Below, piece by piece: positions 34,457-43,256 of a stretch of DNA of 64,000 nt. Under the pieces are notes generated by a model. It was given only the letters and a program-made list of their open reading frames with translations. It did not search any database and was not told the origin of the DNA. The stretch's first letter is position 1. Every line of letters begins with the position of its first letter. This stretch comes from Flavobacteriales bacterium. GTDB taxonomy: Bacteria > Bacteroidota > Bacteroidia > Flavobacteriales_D > Crocinitomicaceae. The stretch spans positions 62,001 through 126,000 of the forward strand of contig CANFJL010000005.1 in assembly GCA_947447525.1 (NCBI GenBank), given 5' to 3'. The translations under genes and the position numbers were made by a program.

Positions 34457-35987
34457 TGATAGTTGGTTTTACAGGTGAACTAATTATTGGTTTGCTAGGA
34501 ATCACATGTGGTGTTGTGTTTATTTTATTATTATTAGGTTTATTAAGCTCTATTGATTGACTTGGTTTGAAAATAGAATTGTTAGGCTCGTAATTCTCAT
34601 TAGTCTTGAATTCACTTTTTCCAGGTTTTTCTTCCATCGTATTATCAATAGGTTTTACGGTTTGCGCTCCTCCATTTGGATTTTTAGGATCCAGTATTTG
34701 ATGGGTGTTGGTATTTAAAAGAGGTCTTTCCAATTTATTAAGAACTACTCCATCTGTTGCAGGAGCAGGTGTTGGAATAGGATTTGGATTGATGTTTAAA
34801 TAGGCTTGATCAAAGATACATCCACCCATTTCACCAGCATTTACTCCCATTGTTTCGCATCTTCTTCTAGCATTCGCTTGCTGATCAGCATTTAAATCAG
34901 CTACCGTTAGATGCACTCTAGGAAAACTTCTATCGGTATAATAGGCAGTATTTGTTCCTGCTGCGTAATCAAATAAAGTAGTCATGTCTGTAACCCTCCA
35001 ATCTTCAGCAAAATTTTGTGATAAATACGCTAAGTACTCTTTTTCTGCCAAAATAGATGCTTGCTGCATCATTGGATTACCAAAAGTTGAGAACGCTTGA
35101 TATGTTGGTGGCGTTTGATTGTTATTTCTACCGTTAAAATCATCATTCATGTTGTTGTTGGCATTGCCCAATAGGCCACTATAAATTTGACTTCCACATT
35201 GAAATATGGTAACAGTTACATTAACAAAACTCATTCCTCCACTTCCTCCATTGTTAAGAATCATTGATTCTCCTGATGGCCAGGAAATAATATAGTTTCT
35301 ACCCGTTAATCTTATGGTGCCTCCGTGCGGTAAAAAATAGGTTCTGCCTTGTAATTGAATAGGCTCGCCATTTAAAAATAATGGAGATACATTGCGCGAT
35401 GGAGCATCTTCCGCATAAAACCCTAAGCGATCTCCAAAAACATTCATCGCAATGGCTGTATTCAAAGAAAAATTATCGCTTTGAGCTCTTTGTCTTGCTT
35501 GAATTTCAAAATTTCCATCATTTGATTTAGACAAGTCAAATTCGCCCACCGTTTGAAAAGAGTAGGTGGCATTGTCAAATGATTTTAAATGTGGATCTCC
35601 ATAGCTACGACCTTGAGTTGTACTGCAAAAAGTATTGTTTAATAAAGTTAAAAGTAAGGTGGCATATTGGTTATTGTCAACTTGAGAAGATGAATTATTG
35701 GTTTCAATGTAATTTTTTAAATCTTCTCTTCTTTCTTTTGGCATCAAACTCAACATCTCATATGGAGTCAACTCCTCAGCGAAAGTCCTGTCTGGTACTA
35801 CTTGTTTATTTGACATTGCCATAACACTTTGAGACAGCCATAAGCCACGAATGGCATCCCAATCCGTAAGTGCAAGTGCAATATTATCGTTGACAGATGA
35901 CTTATTTACTACTGCTTTGTCAGTTGCTTCTTGCGCCGTTAAAACAAGACTAAATCCGAGGTAAAAAAATAAAATGATAGCTTTCAT
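34434..35987 (-). CDS. Secreted von Willebrand factor type D (VWD) domain protein
   Basis: 517 aa. Signal peptide ends LTAQ (residue 19). The VWD domain (about 130-280) starts with GDPHLKSFDNATYSFQTVGEFDL and has the Cys pair and internal beta pattern, with YSGLLGNANNNMNDDF near its end. The C-terminal 110 residues are a low-complexity Asn/Pro/Lys-rich tail with no T9SS sorting domain, so it is probably released or held by another factor. It overlaps the phosphatase gene by 23 bp. Function unknown; adhesion or matrix binding is suggested by the domain. Confidence 0.82.
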   Translation of the reverse strand: MKAIILFFYLGFSLVLTAQEATDKAVVNKSSVNDNIALALTDWDAIRGLWLSQSVMAMSNKQVVPDRTFAEELTPYEMLSLMPKERREDLKNYIETNNSSSQVDNNQYATLLLTLLNNTFCSTTQGRSYGDPHLKSFDNATYSFQTVGEFDLSKSNDGNFEIQARQRAQSDNFSLNTAIAMNVFGDRLGFYAEDAPSRNVSPLFLNGEPIQLQGRTYFLPHGGTIRLTGRNYIISWPSGESMILNNGGSGGMSFVNVTVTIFQCGSQIYSGLLGNANNNMNDDFNGRNNNQTPPTYQAFSTFGNPMMQQASILAEKEYLAYLSQNFAEDWRVTDMTTLFDYAAGTNTAYYTDRSFPRVHLTVADLNADQQANARRRCETMGVNAGEMGGCIFDQAYLNINPNPIPTPAPATDGVVLNKLERPLLNTNTHQILDPKNPNGGAQTVKPIDNTMEEKPGKSEFKTNENYEPNNSIFKPSQSIELNKPNNNKINTTPHVIPSKPIISSPVKPTINAKPGKG

Positions 35988-35998
35988 ACTTTTTTAGT

Positions 35999-36664
35999 TT
36001 ATAAGTTAAATTTATATCCTACTCCTTTTATCGTTGTGATGTATTCATCACCAATTTTTTCTCGTAACTTTCTAATATGCACATCAATGGTGCGATCCCC
36101 AACCACAACTTCTGAACCCCATACGGTATCTAAAATCACATCTCTTTTAAAAACAACATTTGGACGAGAAGCTAAAAAAGCGAGTAATTCAAATTCCTTT
36201 TTAGGCAATTGAATTTCATTTTTATTTATAATGATTAAATAGCGTTCACGGTCAATTATAAAATCATCATTGGCGTCATTTTTTGCACTAAAAGCATTTT
36301 GCCTTCGAAGTAAAGCGTGAATTCTTGATATTAAAACTTTTGGCTTGATGGGCTTTGAAACATAGTCGTCCCCTCCAGCTTCTAGTCCAGCAATTTGACT
36401 ATAGTCTTCACTGCGAGCGGTAAGAAAACAAATAATAATATCTCTGTTTACAGGGTCAGACTTTAATTCTTCACAAACTTCAATGCCATCCATTATAGGC
36501 ATCATTACATCCAGTAAAATTAGCTCAGGCTTCTGATGTGCAACCATTTGTAAAGCTTCTTTTCCATTAGAGGCACAAGAAACAATATGACCTTCTTTTT
36601 CAAGATTATATTTAAGTAAGAGACGGATGTCTTCTTCGTCATCAACAATGAGTATATGTGCCAT
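35999..36664 (-). CDS. Response regulator, OmpR/PhoB family
   Basis: 221 aa. Receiver domain with acidic pair Asp8/Asp9, phosphoacceptor Asp52 (LLDVMMP) and Lys104 (VSKP); C-terminal winged-helix DNA-binding domain (about 130-221) with VVGDRTIDVHIRKLREKIG. It is a transcriptional regulator, phosphorylated by a histidine kinase that is not in the window. It lies 12 bp before the VWD gene and is divergent from a second response regulator gene. Which genes it controls is unknown; the VWD-phosphatase pair is the closest candidate. Confidence 0.93.
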   Translation of the reverse strand: MAHILIVDDEEDIRLLLKYNLEKEGHIVSCASNGKEALQMVAHQKPELILLDVMMPIMDGIEVCEELKSDPVNRDIIICFLTARSEDYSQIAGLEAGGDDYVSKPIKPKVLISRIHALLRRQNAFSAKNDANDDFIIDRERYLIIINKNEIQLPKKEFELLAFLASRPNVVFKRDVILDTVWGSEVVVGDRTIDVHIRKLREKIGDEYITTIKGVGYKFNL

Positions 36665-36747
36665 ATCTTACGAAGTTACGAAGTTTTTCAATCAAATTTT
36701 ATTCTTTTATTATTTAACAAAAATTTATGATAATTTGAATACTTCAC

Positions 36748-36780
36748 TTTGTGAATTGGTTCAAAATATTCGTACTTTTG
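36748..36780 (+). promoter_or_regulatory. Candidate promoter for the plus-strand response regulator
   Basis: TTTG (36748-36751) and TACTTTTG (36773-36780) match the -33 and -7 elements of the Bacteroidota primary sigma factor with 21 nt between them. The predicted start near 36787 leaves a leader of about 60 nt. Confidence 0.5.
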
Positions 36781-36848
36781 AATAGATTCAAGTCGTTTAT
36801 TTCCCAATAAAAGCAAGTTTCAATACTTTATAATTTAAATTTTCTCAC

Positions 36849-37541
36849 ATGACAATTCGTATTCTACTTGCTGAAGATGACTTAAGTCTTGGCTTTGTTA
36901 TTTCTGATCAACTTAAATCAGATGGCTATCAAGTTACTTTGGCAACGGATGGAACGGATGCACTGAAAAGATTCAATGAGCAAAAATATCATTTGTGTGT
37001 TTTTGATGTGATGATGCCACGTAAGGATGGCTTTACCCTAGCTAAAGATATTCGCAAAGTTGATGCTGAAATCCCCATCTTATTTCTCACCGCTAAAACA
37101 ATGACGGATGATAAGGTTGAAGGGTTTAAATCTGGAGGAGATGATTATTTGACGAAACCCTTTAGTGTGGAAGAACTTCAATTGCGCATAAAAGCACTTT
37201 TGAAACGTGTAAATATTAGCACCAGTATTCCAGAAGAAAAAATTTTCTCAATAGGTTCTTATTTATTTGACACTGAAAATTTAAACTTAACCATAGGTGG
37301 ACTGACAAAGTCATTAACCAAAAAGGAGGCTCAAATCTTGAAGTTGCTCTACAAATTTAAAAATCAAGTGTTACCTCGAGAAGTAATTTTAAATGCAGTT
37401 TGGGGACAAGATGATTATTTTGTTGGACGGAGCTTGGATGTTTTTATCACCAAACTAAGAAAATATCTAAAAGAGGATGATGCTATCCTACTGAACAACA
37501 TTCATGGTGTTGGTTTTAAATTGGAAGTGCCTGTAAAATGA
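36849..37541 (+). CDS. Response regulator, OmpR family (RprY-like)
   Basis: 230 aa. Receiver with Asp10/Asp11, phosphoacceptor Asp53 (CVFDVMMP) and Lys103 (LTKP), then an OmpR-type winged helix (about 135-230: FVGRSLDVFITKLRKYLK). It resembles the RprY group of Bacteroidota regulators, usually paired with RprX, but no kinase gene is nearby. It overlaps tsaB by 4 bp, so the two are one transcript. It shares the 184-bp gap with the opposite response regulator gene. Confidence 0.92.
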   Translation: MTIRILLAEDDLSLGFVISDQLKSDGYQVTLATDGTDALKRFNEQKYHLCVFDVMMPRKDGFTLAKDIRKVDAEIPILFLTAKTMTDDKVEGFKSGGDDYLTKPFSVEELQLRIKALLKRVNISTSIPEEKIFSIGSYLFDTENLNLTIGGLTKSLTKKEAQILKLLYKFKNQVLPREVILNAVWGQDDYFVGRSLDVFITKLRKYLKEDDAILLNNIHGVGFKLEVPVK

Positions 37542-38194
37542 TATATATCTTACATATTGAAACCGCTACACACATTTGCTCCGTCGCATTATCAAAAAAT
37601 GGAGTCTTAGTTGATGATATAGATGAGGCCTCTGATGGTTATGTTCATGGAGAAAAACTTACTGGATTCATAGATGAATTATTAAAAAGACATCATATTG
37701 AATATAAAAACCTATCTGCTGTATCAGTTTCTGCAGGTCCAGGTTCCTACACTGGATTAAGAATTGGAACATCAACTGCAAAAGGGCTTTGTTTTGGATT
37801 AAATATTCCTATAATCTCAATTCCTTCCTTGCAATCTCTTTTTGAAATTGCCCATAAAAAACTTCCTGAAAAATCGATAGCGGTACTATTTGACGCTCGA
37901 AGAATGGAGGTTTATAGTGAAATTTATGACGCTTCGAAATTAGTCTTGAAAAAGCTAAGTGCTGATGTTTTAAGTCAAAATTCCTATGATGAATACTTGC
38001 CTTTGACCATCGTAGGAGATGCGAATCCAAAACTTAAAGAAATTTGGGCAGATAGAAACTTGTCTTTTGATGATGAGGTTTGTATTTCTGCAACAGGACA
38101 AGTAGAGATTGCCTATCAAAAATATTTAGCAAAAGACTTTGAAGATTTGGCTTATTTCACTCCTAATTACTTAAAGGAATTTTATACCCACTAA
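37538..38194 (+). CDS. tsaB: tRNA threonylcarbamoyladenosine protein TsaB
   Basis: 218 aa ASKHA-fold protein of the TsaB/YeaZ family. It starts with ILHIETATHICSVALSKNG and has SVSAGPGSYTGLRIGTSTAKGL (conserved block). It binds TsaD and TsaE to make t6A37 in tRNAs reading ANN codons. The upstream 4-bp overlap with the response regulator is an odd pairing for tsaB, which is usually alone or with rimI. It overlaps the M23 gene on the other strand by 4 bp. Confidence 0.93.
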   Translation: MIYILHIETATHICSVALSKNGVLVDDIDEASDGYVHGEKLTGFIDELLKRHHIEYKNLSAVSVSAGPGSYTGLRIGTSTAKGLCFGLNIPIISIPSLQSLFEIAHKKLPEKSIAVLFDARRMEVYSEIYDASKLVLKKLSADVLSQNSYDEYLPLTIVGDANPKLKEIWADRNLSFDDEVCISATGQVEIAYQKYLAKDFEDLAYFTPNYLKEFYTH

Positions 38195-39891
38195 TCTATA
38201 TTGAGCGATTGAGACCAATTCGCTTCATTTCCACAGGCGTCTTTTACTGAAATATAATATTTTTTCTTCCCGTGTTCATTTTTATCTATTACATGAAATA
38301 TGGTGTTGTTCTTTTTATCGTATTCAAGAATTTTCCATTGATTGTTTATGAGTAATTGGTAGGACGAAACGCTTGTCTGTCCATCACTAATGTTCCACTG
38401 CAATTTTTTATTTTTGATGAGCGTATCGGTCGTTTTAAAATTATCGGGCGCAATAGTCGGAGCGATTTTGTCCGTAGATACAGCATAATTTCCGAAGTTG
38501 TATATATAAGCGGTTAATTTTCCTTGAATGATTTTTGTCGTTATTCCAGTTTTGGAACCATTCGCTCCGATTTGAGCAATGAATTGTTTTGTAATGTCAA
38601 CATTTGGAAGTGGCGTTAAAATAATTTTTATCGAATCATGAACAGCAATGTCAGCGTTGCCAAGACTTAATCCATTACTGGTAATTTTTAAGTTATTGGG
38701 TACTGGCTCATAAAAACTATGCATAGGCATTGAAATACTATTTCCAAATTGTTCAAAGAAATAGGTGGAGTCAGGTGATAAATATCCAGTCTCGAAAAAA
38801 GGTGTTTGGCTTACGCTTTTTGTTCTATTAACAAGCGTGAAACCAATTTGACTTTTGTTTTGATTGGCATCCAGTAGTGAAATAGTTAAAGGAATAGAAT
38901 CATTTCCAAACAAATTAACAATTTGAAAAGGTTCGGTTTTATATATATCAAGTAAATTATCTTCCTTGTAAAATAGTTTGTGAATTTTACTTCCATTTTT
39001 CTTGTACTGGACATAATCGCAGTAATCATTGATGAATCTATTGTGATCGAAAGAGATTGTATCTATTTTGCAATGGTACAAGGTATCCTTCTCTTGGACC
39101 AGTATTTGTTCGAATAAGCCGAATTTACCAGGTATTTTTCCACCTTGATCTTGCCCTGTAATTGCAATCCCAATTTTAGAATAGCCTGCAATGAATTTCG
39201 GGTCTAATACAATTTTTCCATTCTTTAAACTGTAGGAATTGCCAGATTTTACAATCGGGAATGTTCGGGAGCTGTTGGGAATCAAATACCCATCTTTATC
39301 GAGTAAATAGATTAATATTTTTTCAGGACTCGGCGCAATTTTATCGTAAGCAACAAAACCATGTTGAAGCGGATTAAGACCCTTTTCTGTTTTAGTATCT
39401 CTTAATTCAAAATGTAAGTGAGGACCAGTAGAATTACCACTATTACCAGAAAGCGCAATGATTTGCCCAATTTTTACTGGGAAATCTGAAGGTGTTAATT
39501 TCAAATCGATTTCATTTAATTTATTTTGCTCTTGATATTTTTTGATGTAAGAAGCTAAAGGTTCTTTAAACGAGGAGCAATGTGCATAAACACTTGTGAT
39601 TCCATTTGGATGATCAATGTAAATAACCTTACCGTAACCTAAAGGCATAATCTTCACCCTTGAAATATAGCCATCAGCAATCGAATGTATATTGACACCG
39701 GTTACGCCACCAGTTTTAAAATCAAGTCCCATATGAAAATGATTCGGCCTTAAATCTCCGAAAGTTGCCGAAATTTCTAATGGAATTCCTAGAGGTGAAT
39801 GGTAGCTTCCAGTCGAAACTTGACTTGTTAAATAGCTCCCAAGAAAAAGAGAGAAAACGAATAAAAGTGTGATATTTTTGAACATATACAA
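38191..39891 (-). CDS. M23 family metallopeptidase
   Basis: 566 aa. Signal sequence at residues 1-23 (start codon 1 or 3). LytM/M23 domain: HxxxD at NHFHMGLD (His53, Asp57) and GPHLHFEL (His158, His160), the two zinc-site motifs, are both present with an inserted segment between. A large C-terminal extension of about 380 residues is beta-rich and of unknown type. It likely cleaves peptidoglycan cross-links. Both catalytic motifs are intact, so this is not a divisome activator lacking the site. Convergent with tsaB. Confidence 0.9.
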   Translation of the reverse strand: MYMFKNITLLFVFSLFLGSYLTSQVSTGSYHSPLGIPLEISATFGDLRPNHFHMGLDFKTGGVTGVNIHSIADGYISRVKIMPLGYGKVIYIDHPNGITSVYAHCSSFKEPLASYIKKYQEQNKLNEIDLKLTPSDFPVKIGQIIALSGNSGNSTGPHLHFELRDTKTEKGLNPLQHGFVAYDKIAPSPEKILIYLLDKDGYLIPNSSRTFPIVKSGNSYSLKNGKIVLDPKFIAGYSKIGIAITGQDQGGKIPGKFGLFEQILVQEKDTLYHCKIDTISFDHNRFINDYCDYVQYKKNGSKIHKLFYKEDNLLDIYKTEPFQIVNLFGNDSIPLTISLLDANQNKSQIGFTLVNRTKSVSQTPFFETGYLSPDSTYFFEQFGNSISMPMHSFYEPVPNNLKITSNGLSLGNADIAVHDSIKIILTPLPNVDITKQFIAQIGANGSKTGITTKIIQGKLTAYIYNFGNYAVSTDKIAPTIAPDNFKTTDTLIKNKKLQWNISDGQTSVSSYQLLINNQWKILEYDKKNNTIFHVIDKNEHGKKKYYISVKDACGNEANWSQSLNID

Positions 39892-39932
39892 AAATACATC
39901 TCAAAAAATATAAAAATACAGCCTCAAAAATA

Positions 39933-39961
39933 TTGTTATGAACTATTGTATATTAACTTTG
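39933..39961 (+). promoter_or_regulatory. Candidate promoter for the coiled-coil/zapA/rny cluster
   Basis: TTG (39933-39935) and TAACTTTG (39954-39961), an exact TAnnTTTG, are 18 nt apart. The predicted start near 39968 is about 10 nt before the ATG at 39978. Confidence 0.45.
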
Positions 39962-39977
39962 TGAAAAGTCGCTGAAA

Positions 39978-40289
39978 ATGACAGAACAAATTCAAAGTAG
40001 TATAGACCGATTGAGAAACAAAGCACTTGAATTGCATCAACTCGTAGTAAAAGAGAGAAATGAAAATCAAATGTTGTTGAGTTCAAATCAGGCGCTAAAG
40101 GATGAATTAGACCAGCAGCAAACAATAGGCAAGAATTTGCTTATCGAAAACGAAAGGTTGAATCAGGTTATTGAGGCTTCAAAAAATCAGGTTGTTGAAA
40201 TCCCATTTGTTTCTCAAGGCAGAAATGAAGAAGAAATCGATGAACTAGTAAAAGAAATAGAAAACTGTATTGCACAGCTAAAACAATAA
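39978..40289 (+). CDS. Small coiled-coil protein upstream of zapA
   Basis: 103 aa, no signal peptide, no Cys. Nearly the whole chain is helical with a heptad pattern (SSIDRLRNKALELHQLVVKE, then ENQMLLSSNQALKDELDQQQ) and ends in a long acidic helix (EEEIDELVKEIENCIAQLKQ). It starts a cluster with zapA (3 bp later) and rny. Position and shape recall ZapB, which binds ZapA and is also a small coiled coil, but sequence identity is not claimed. A role in cell division is inference only. Confidence 0.75.
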   Translation: MTEQIQSSIDRLRNKALELHQLVVKERNENQMLLSSNQALKDELDQQQTIGKNLLIENERLNQVIEASKNQVVEIPFVSQGRNEEEIDELVKEIENCIAQLKQ

Positions 40290-40292
40290 GAA

Positions 40293-40586
40293 ATGGCTAA
40301 AATTTCTTTAAAAGTAGAGATTGCAGGAAGAACATACCCTCTTACCGTTCAGGAAGGAGAAGATGTAAAGGTTCTGAAAGCAGCAGAAGACATAAACAAA
40401 GCAATTGCGCTTTTGCGAGATAATTATGCGGTAAGTGACACGCAAGATTTATTGGCAATGTCGACCCTTCAAATGATGATGAAAGGAAGCTCTACTAAAA
40501 TTGAAAAGGAAGTTATACCTGCAGATTATGCTGCTATTGAATCTTCGTTGCAATCTTTAACTGATGAATTAGATCAGTTAGACTAA
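40293..40586 (+). CDS. zapA: Cell division protein ZapA
   Basis: 97 aa. The family start ISLKVEIAGRTYPLTVQEGEDVKVLKAAEDINKAI is clear, followed by a C-terminal coiled coil. ZapA promotes FtsZ filament bundling at midcell. It is 3 bp after the coiled-coil gene and 49 bp before rny. Confidence 0.93.
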   Translation: MAKISLKVEIAGRTYPLTVQEGEDVKVLKAAEDINKAIALLRDNYAVSDTQDLLAMSTLQMMMKGSSTKIEKEVIPADYAAIESSLQSLTDELDQLD

Positions 40587-40635
40587 ATCTTTACTATTCG
40601 TCCAATCTGTATTATTAATTTTTTAAAATATTAAT

Positions 40636-42162
40636 ATGCTATTAGGTGTAATATTGGGTATGTTAGGTGGCGGAATCGCGACCTTTGCAATTCAAAAGGT
40701 AATGCTCAAATCAAAGAGTGAAAAATTGATAAAAGACGCAGAGGTCGAAGCTGAAAATATTAAGAAAGAAAAAATATTTCAAGCAAAAGAAAACTTCTTA
40801 AAGTTAAAAGAAGAGCATGAAGTTACTATCAAAGATAGAGAGCGAAGACTGCAATCAAATGAAGACAGAGCGCGTGCTAAGGAAAAAACGATTACTCAAA
40901 AATTAGAAGAGCTAAGCAATAAAGAAAGAGAAACCGAAAAGTTGCAACTTGCTTTTGACGCTAAATTTCAAGGTTTAGAATTGAGAATGCAAGAGCTTGA
41001 TAAAATTCAACAAAAAAGAGTGGCTGAGCTTTCTAAAATCAGCGGAATGCAAGCAGAAGATGCTAAAAAAATGTTAATGGATGCCTTAACTGATGAGGCT
41101 AGAACAGCTGCAATGGCTCAAATTAAAGAGATTTCTGAAGAAGCAAAATTAAATGCAAATCGTGAAGCACGCAAAATCGTCATTCAATCTATTCAACGTG
41201 TTGCAACGGAACAAGCTATTGAAAATGCTGTTTCTGTTTTTAATATTGAATCTGATGAGGTGAAAGGTAGAATTATTGGGCGTGAAGGTAGAAACATTCG
41301 TGCTCTTGAAGCTGCAACAGGTGTTGAGATTATTGTAGACGATACCCCTGAAGCAATTATTCTTTCTTGTTTTGACCCAATTCGTCGAGAAATTGCTCGA
41401 TTATCCTTGCATCAATTGGTTTCTGATGGTCGAATTCACCCTGCTCGTATTGAAGAGGTTGTTGCTAAAACACGCAAACAATTAGAAGAAGAAATTATCG
41501 AAACGGGTAGAAGAACTTGTATTGATTTAGAGATCCACGGTTTGCATCCTGAACTGATGCGCATGGTGGGTCGTATGAAATTTAGATCATCTTACGGACA
41601 GAATTTATTACAACACTCTCGTGAGGTTGCTAATTTGTGTGCAATCATGGCTGCTGAACTTGGACTTAATGTCAAATTAGCCAAACGTGCTGGTCTCTTG
41701 CATGATATTGGAAAAGTACCAGATGAAGATCCTGAATTACCACATGCTCTTTTAGGTATGAAAATTGCTGAGAAATTTGGTGAGAAAGGAGAAGTTCTTA
41801 ATGCTATTGGAGCGCATCACGATGAAATTGAAATGACAACACTCATAGCTCCAATTGTTCAAGTTTGTGATGCAATATCTGGCGCAAGACCAGGAGCAAG
41901 AAGAGAAATAGTTGAAGCCTATATCAAGAGAATTAAAGAATTAGAAACGCTAGCGCTTTCTTATGATGGTGTTGGATCTGCCTATGCGATTCAAGCAGGT
42001 AGAGAATTACGCGTTTTAGTGGAAGCTGAAAAGGTAACTGATTTGCGCGCTGAAGAATTGTCTTTTGCGATTTCACAACGTATCCAAACAGAAATGACTT
42101 ATCCAGGTCAAGTTAAGGTGACTGTGATTCGTGAAAAGCGCTCTGTTAGTTACGCAAAATAG
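40636..42162 (+). CDS. rny: Ribonuclease Y
   Basis: 508 aa. N-terminal membrane anchor (1-22), long coiled coil (about 25-185), KH domain (about 200-265: [31 protein letters not shown]), then the HD domain with HDIGKVPDE (His356-Asp357). It is a membrane-bound endoribonuclease that starts mRNA decay in bacteria lacking RNase E. The order coiled-coil/zapA/rny is compact and probably one operon. Confidence 0.96.
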   Translation: MLLGVILGMLGGGIATFAIQKVMLKSKSEKLIKDAEVEAENIKKEKIFQAKENFLKLKEEHEVTIKDRERRLQSNEDRARAKEKTITQKLEELSNKERETEKLQLAFDAKFQGLELRMQELDKIQQKRVAELSKISGMQAEDAKKMLMDALTDEARTAAMAQIKEISEEAKLNANREARKIVIQSIQRVATEQAIENAVSVFNIESDEVKGRIIGREGRNIRALEAATGVEIIVDDTPEAIILSCFDPIRREIARLSLHQLVSDGRIHPARIEEVVAKTRKQLEEEIIETGRRTCIDLEIHGLHPELMRMVGRMKFRSSYGQNLLQHSREVANLCAIMAAELGLNVKLAKRAGLLHDIGKVPDEDPELPHALLGMKIAEKFGEKGEVLNAIGAHHDEIEMTTLIAPIVQVCDAISGARPGARREIVEAYIKRIKELETLALSYDGVGSAYAIQAGRELRVLVEAEKVTDLRAEELSFAISQRIQTEMTYPGQVKVTVIREKRSVSYAK

Positions 42163-42215
42163 ATTTTGAACTTAATGTAGGCCTTACTTGTTCATTGAAT
42201 AAAACTTATTGAATA

Positions 42216-43256
42216 ATGGAAGATTTGCAATTGATAGCTGGTCCGTGCAGTGCTGAATCATACGAACAACTTAGGGAAACAGCTGAAGGATTAAAAGAGG
42301 TAAATCCGAACTATTTTCGCGCTGGAATTTGGAAACCAAGAACAAGACCCGGAGCCTTCGAAGGAGCAGGTAATGAAGCCTTGGTTTGGATGAATGAAAT
42401 TCGATCCGAATTCGGTTTTAAATTATGTACTGAGGTTGCTACAGTGAGTCATGTGGAAGCAGCCCTGAAAGCTGGTTTCGATATGCTTTGGATTGGCGCC
42501 AGAACTACTACAAATCCATTTTCCGTGCAAGAGATTGCAGAAGCATTGAAAGGTGTTGATATTCCTGTAATGGTTAAAAATCCAATCAACCCGGATCTTA
42601 AATTATGGATTGGTGCTATTGAAAGGTTATTGAAAACTGGTATTCAAGAGGTGTCAGCAATTCATAGAGGATTTTCTGTGTACGAACAATCAAAATATAG
42701 AAATGCTCCCAATTGGCAAATCCCGATTGATTTAAAACAATTATTACCAGATATTCCGCTACTTTGCGATCCTTCACATATTTCAGGCGATGCAGCTATT
42801 CTCCACGAGGTAGCTCAAAAAGCAATGGATTTAAAGTATGATGGTTTCATGATTGAAACGCATTATAATCCAAGTATTGCAAAGACCGATGCTAAACAAC
42901 AATTGACACCATCTCAGTTAAAAGAAATGCTCAATGCGCTACATTATCGCGATCGAAGTGAATTAGTGGAGGCTGAATTATCTGAGTTTAGAGCAAGAAT
43001 TGATGCTATGGATGAGGCTCTCATCCATTTACTTATAGAAAGAATGCATATTTCAGCTTCTATTGGTAATTATAAAAAAGAACGCAATTTGGCCATTCTT
43101 CAAAAAGCTCGATGGGAAGAGTTGTTATTGAATAATGTAAATCGAGCTGTGAAAGCAGATTTATCAAGTGATTTTGCGAGTCAAATTTTCAAATTAATTC
43201 ATCAAGAATCAATTCATATTCAATCCGAAATTTTAGGGGAAAATAAAAATGAATAA
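42216..43256 (+). CDS. aroG: Bifunctional DAHP synthase/chorismate mutase
   Basis: 346 aa. N-terminal DAHP synthase (KDPG type) with IAGPCSAESYEQL and FRAGIWKPRTRPGAFEG and PSHISG; C-terminal chorismate mutase type II (about 250-340: FRARIDAMDEALIHLLIERMHISASIGNYKKE). It starts and ends the common aromatic pathway: DAHP from PEP and erythrose-4-P, and prephenate from chorismate. In this fusion the mutase domain usually senses prephenate/chorismate feedback (inference). It overlaps aroA by 8 bp. The symbol is by function; names vary (aroA(f)-aroQ). Confidence 0.9.
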   Translation: MEDLQLIAGPCSAESYEQLRETAEGLKEVNPNYFRAGIWKPRTRPGAFEGAGNEALVWMNEIRSEFGFKLCTEVATVSHVEAALKAGFDMLWIGARTTTNPFSVQEIAEALKGVDIPVMVKNPINPDLKLWIGAIERLLKTGIQEVSAIHRGFSVYEQSKYRNAPNWQIPIDLKQLLPDIPLLCDPSHISGDAAILHEVAQKAMDLKYDGFMIETHYNPSIAKTDAKQQLTPSQLKEMLNALHYRDRSELVEAELSEFRARIDAMDEALIHLLIERMHISASIGNYKKERNLAILQKARWEELLLNNVNRAVKADLSSDFASQIFKLIHQESIHIQSEILGENKNE

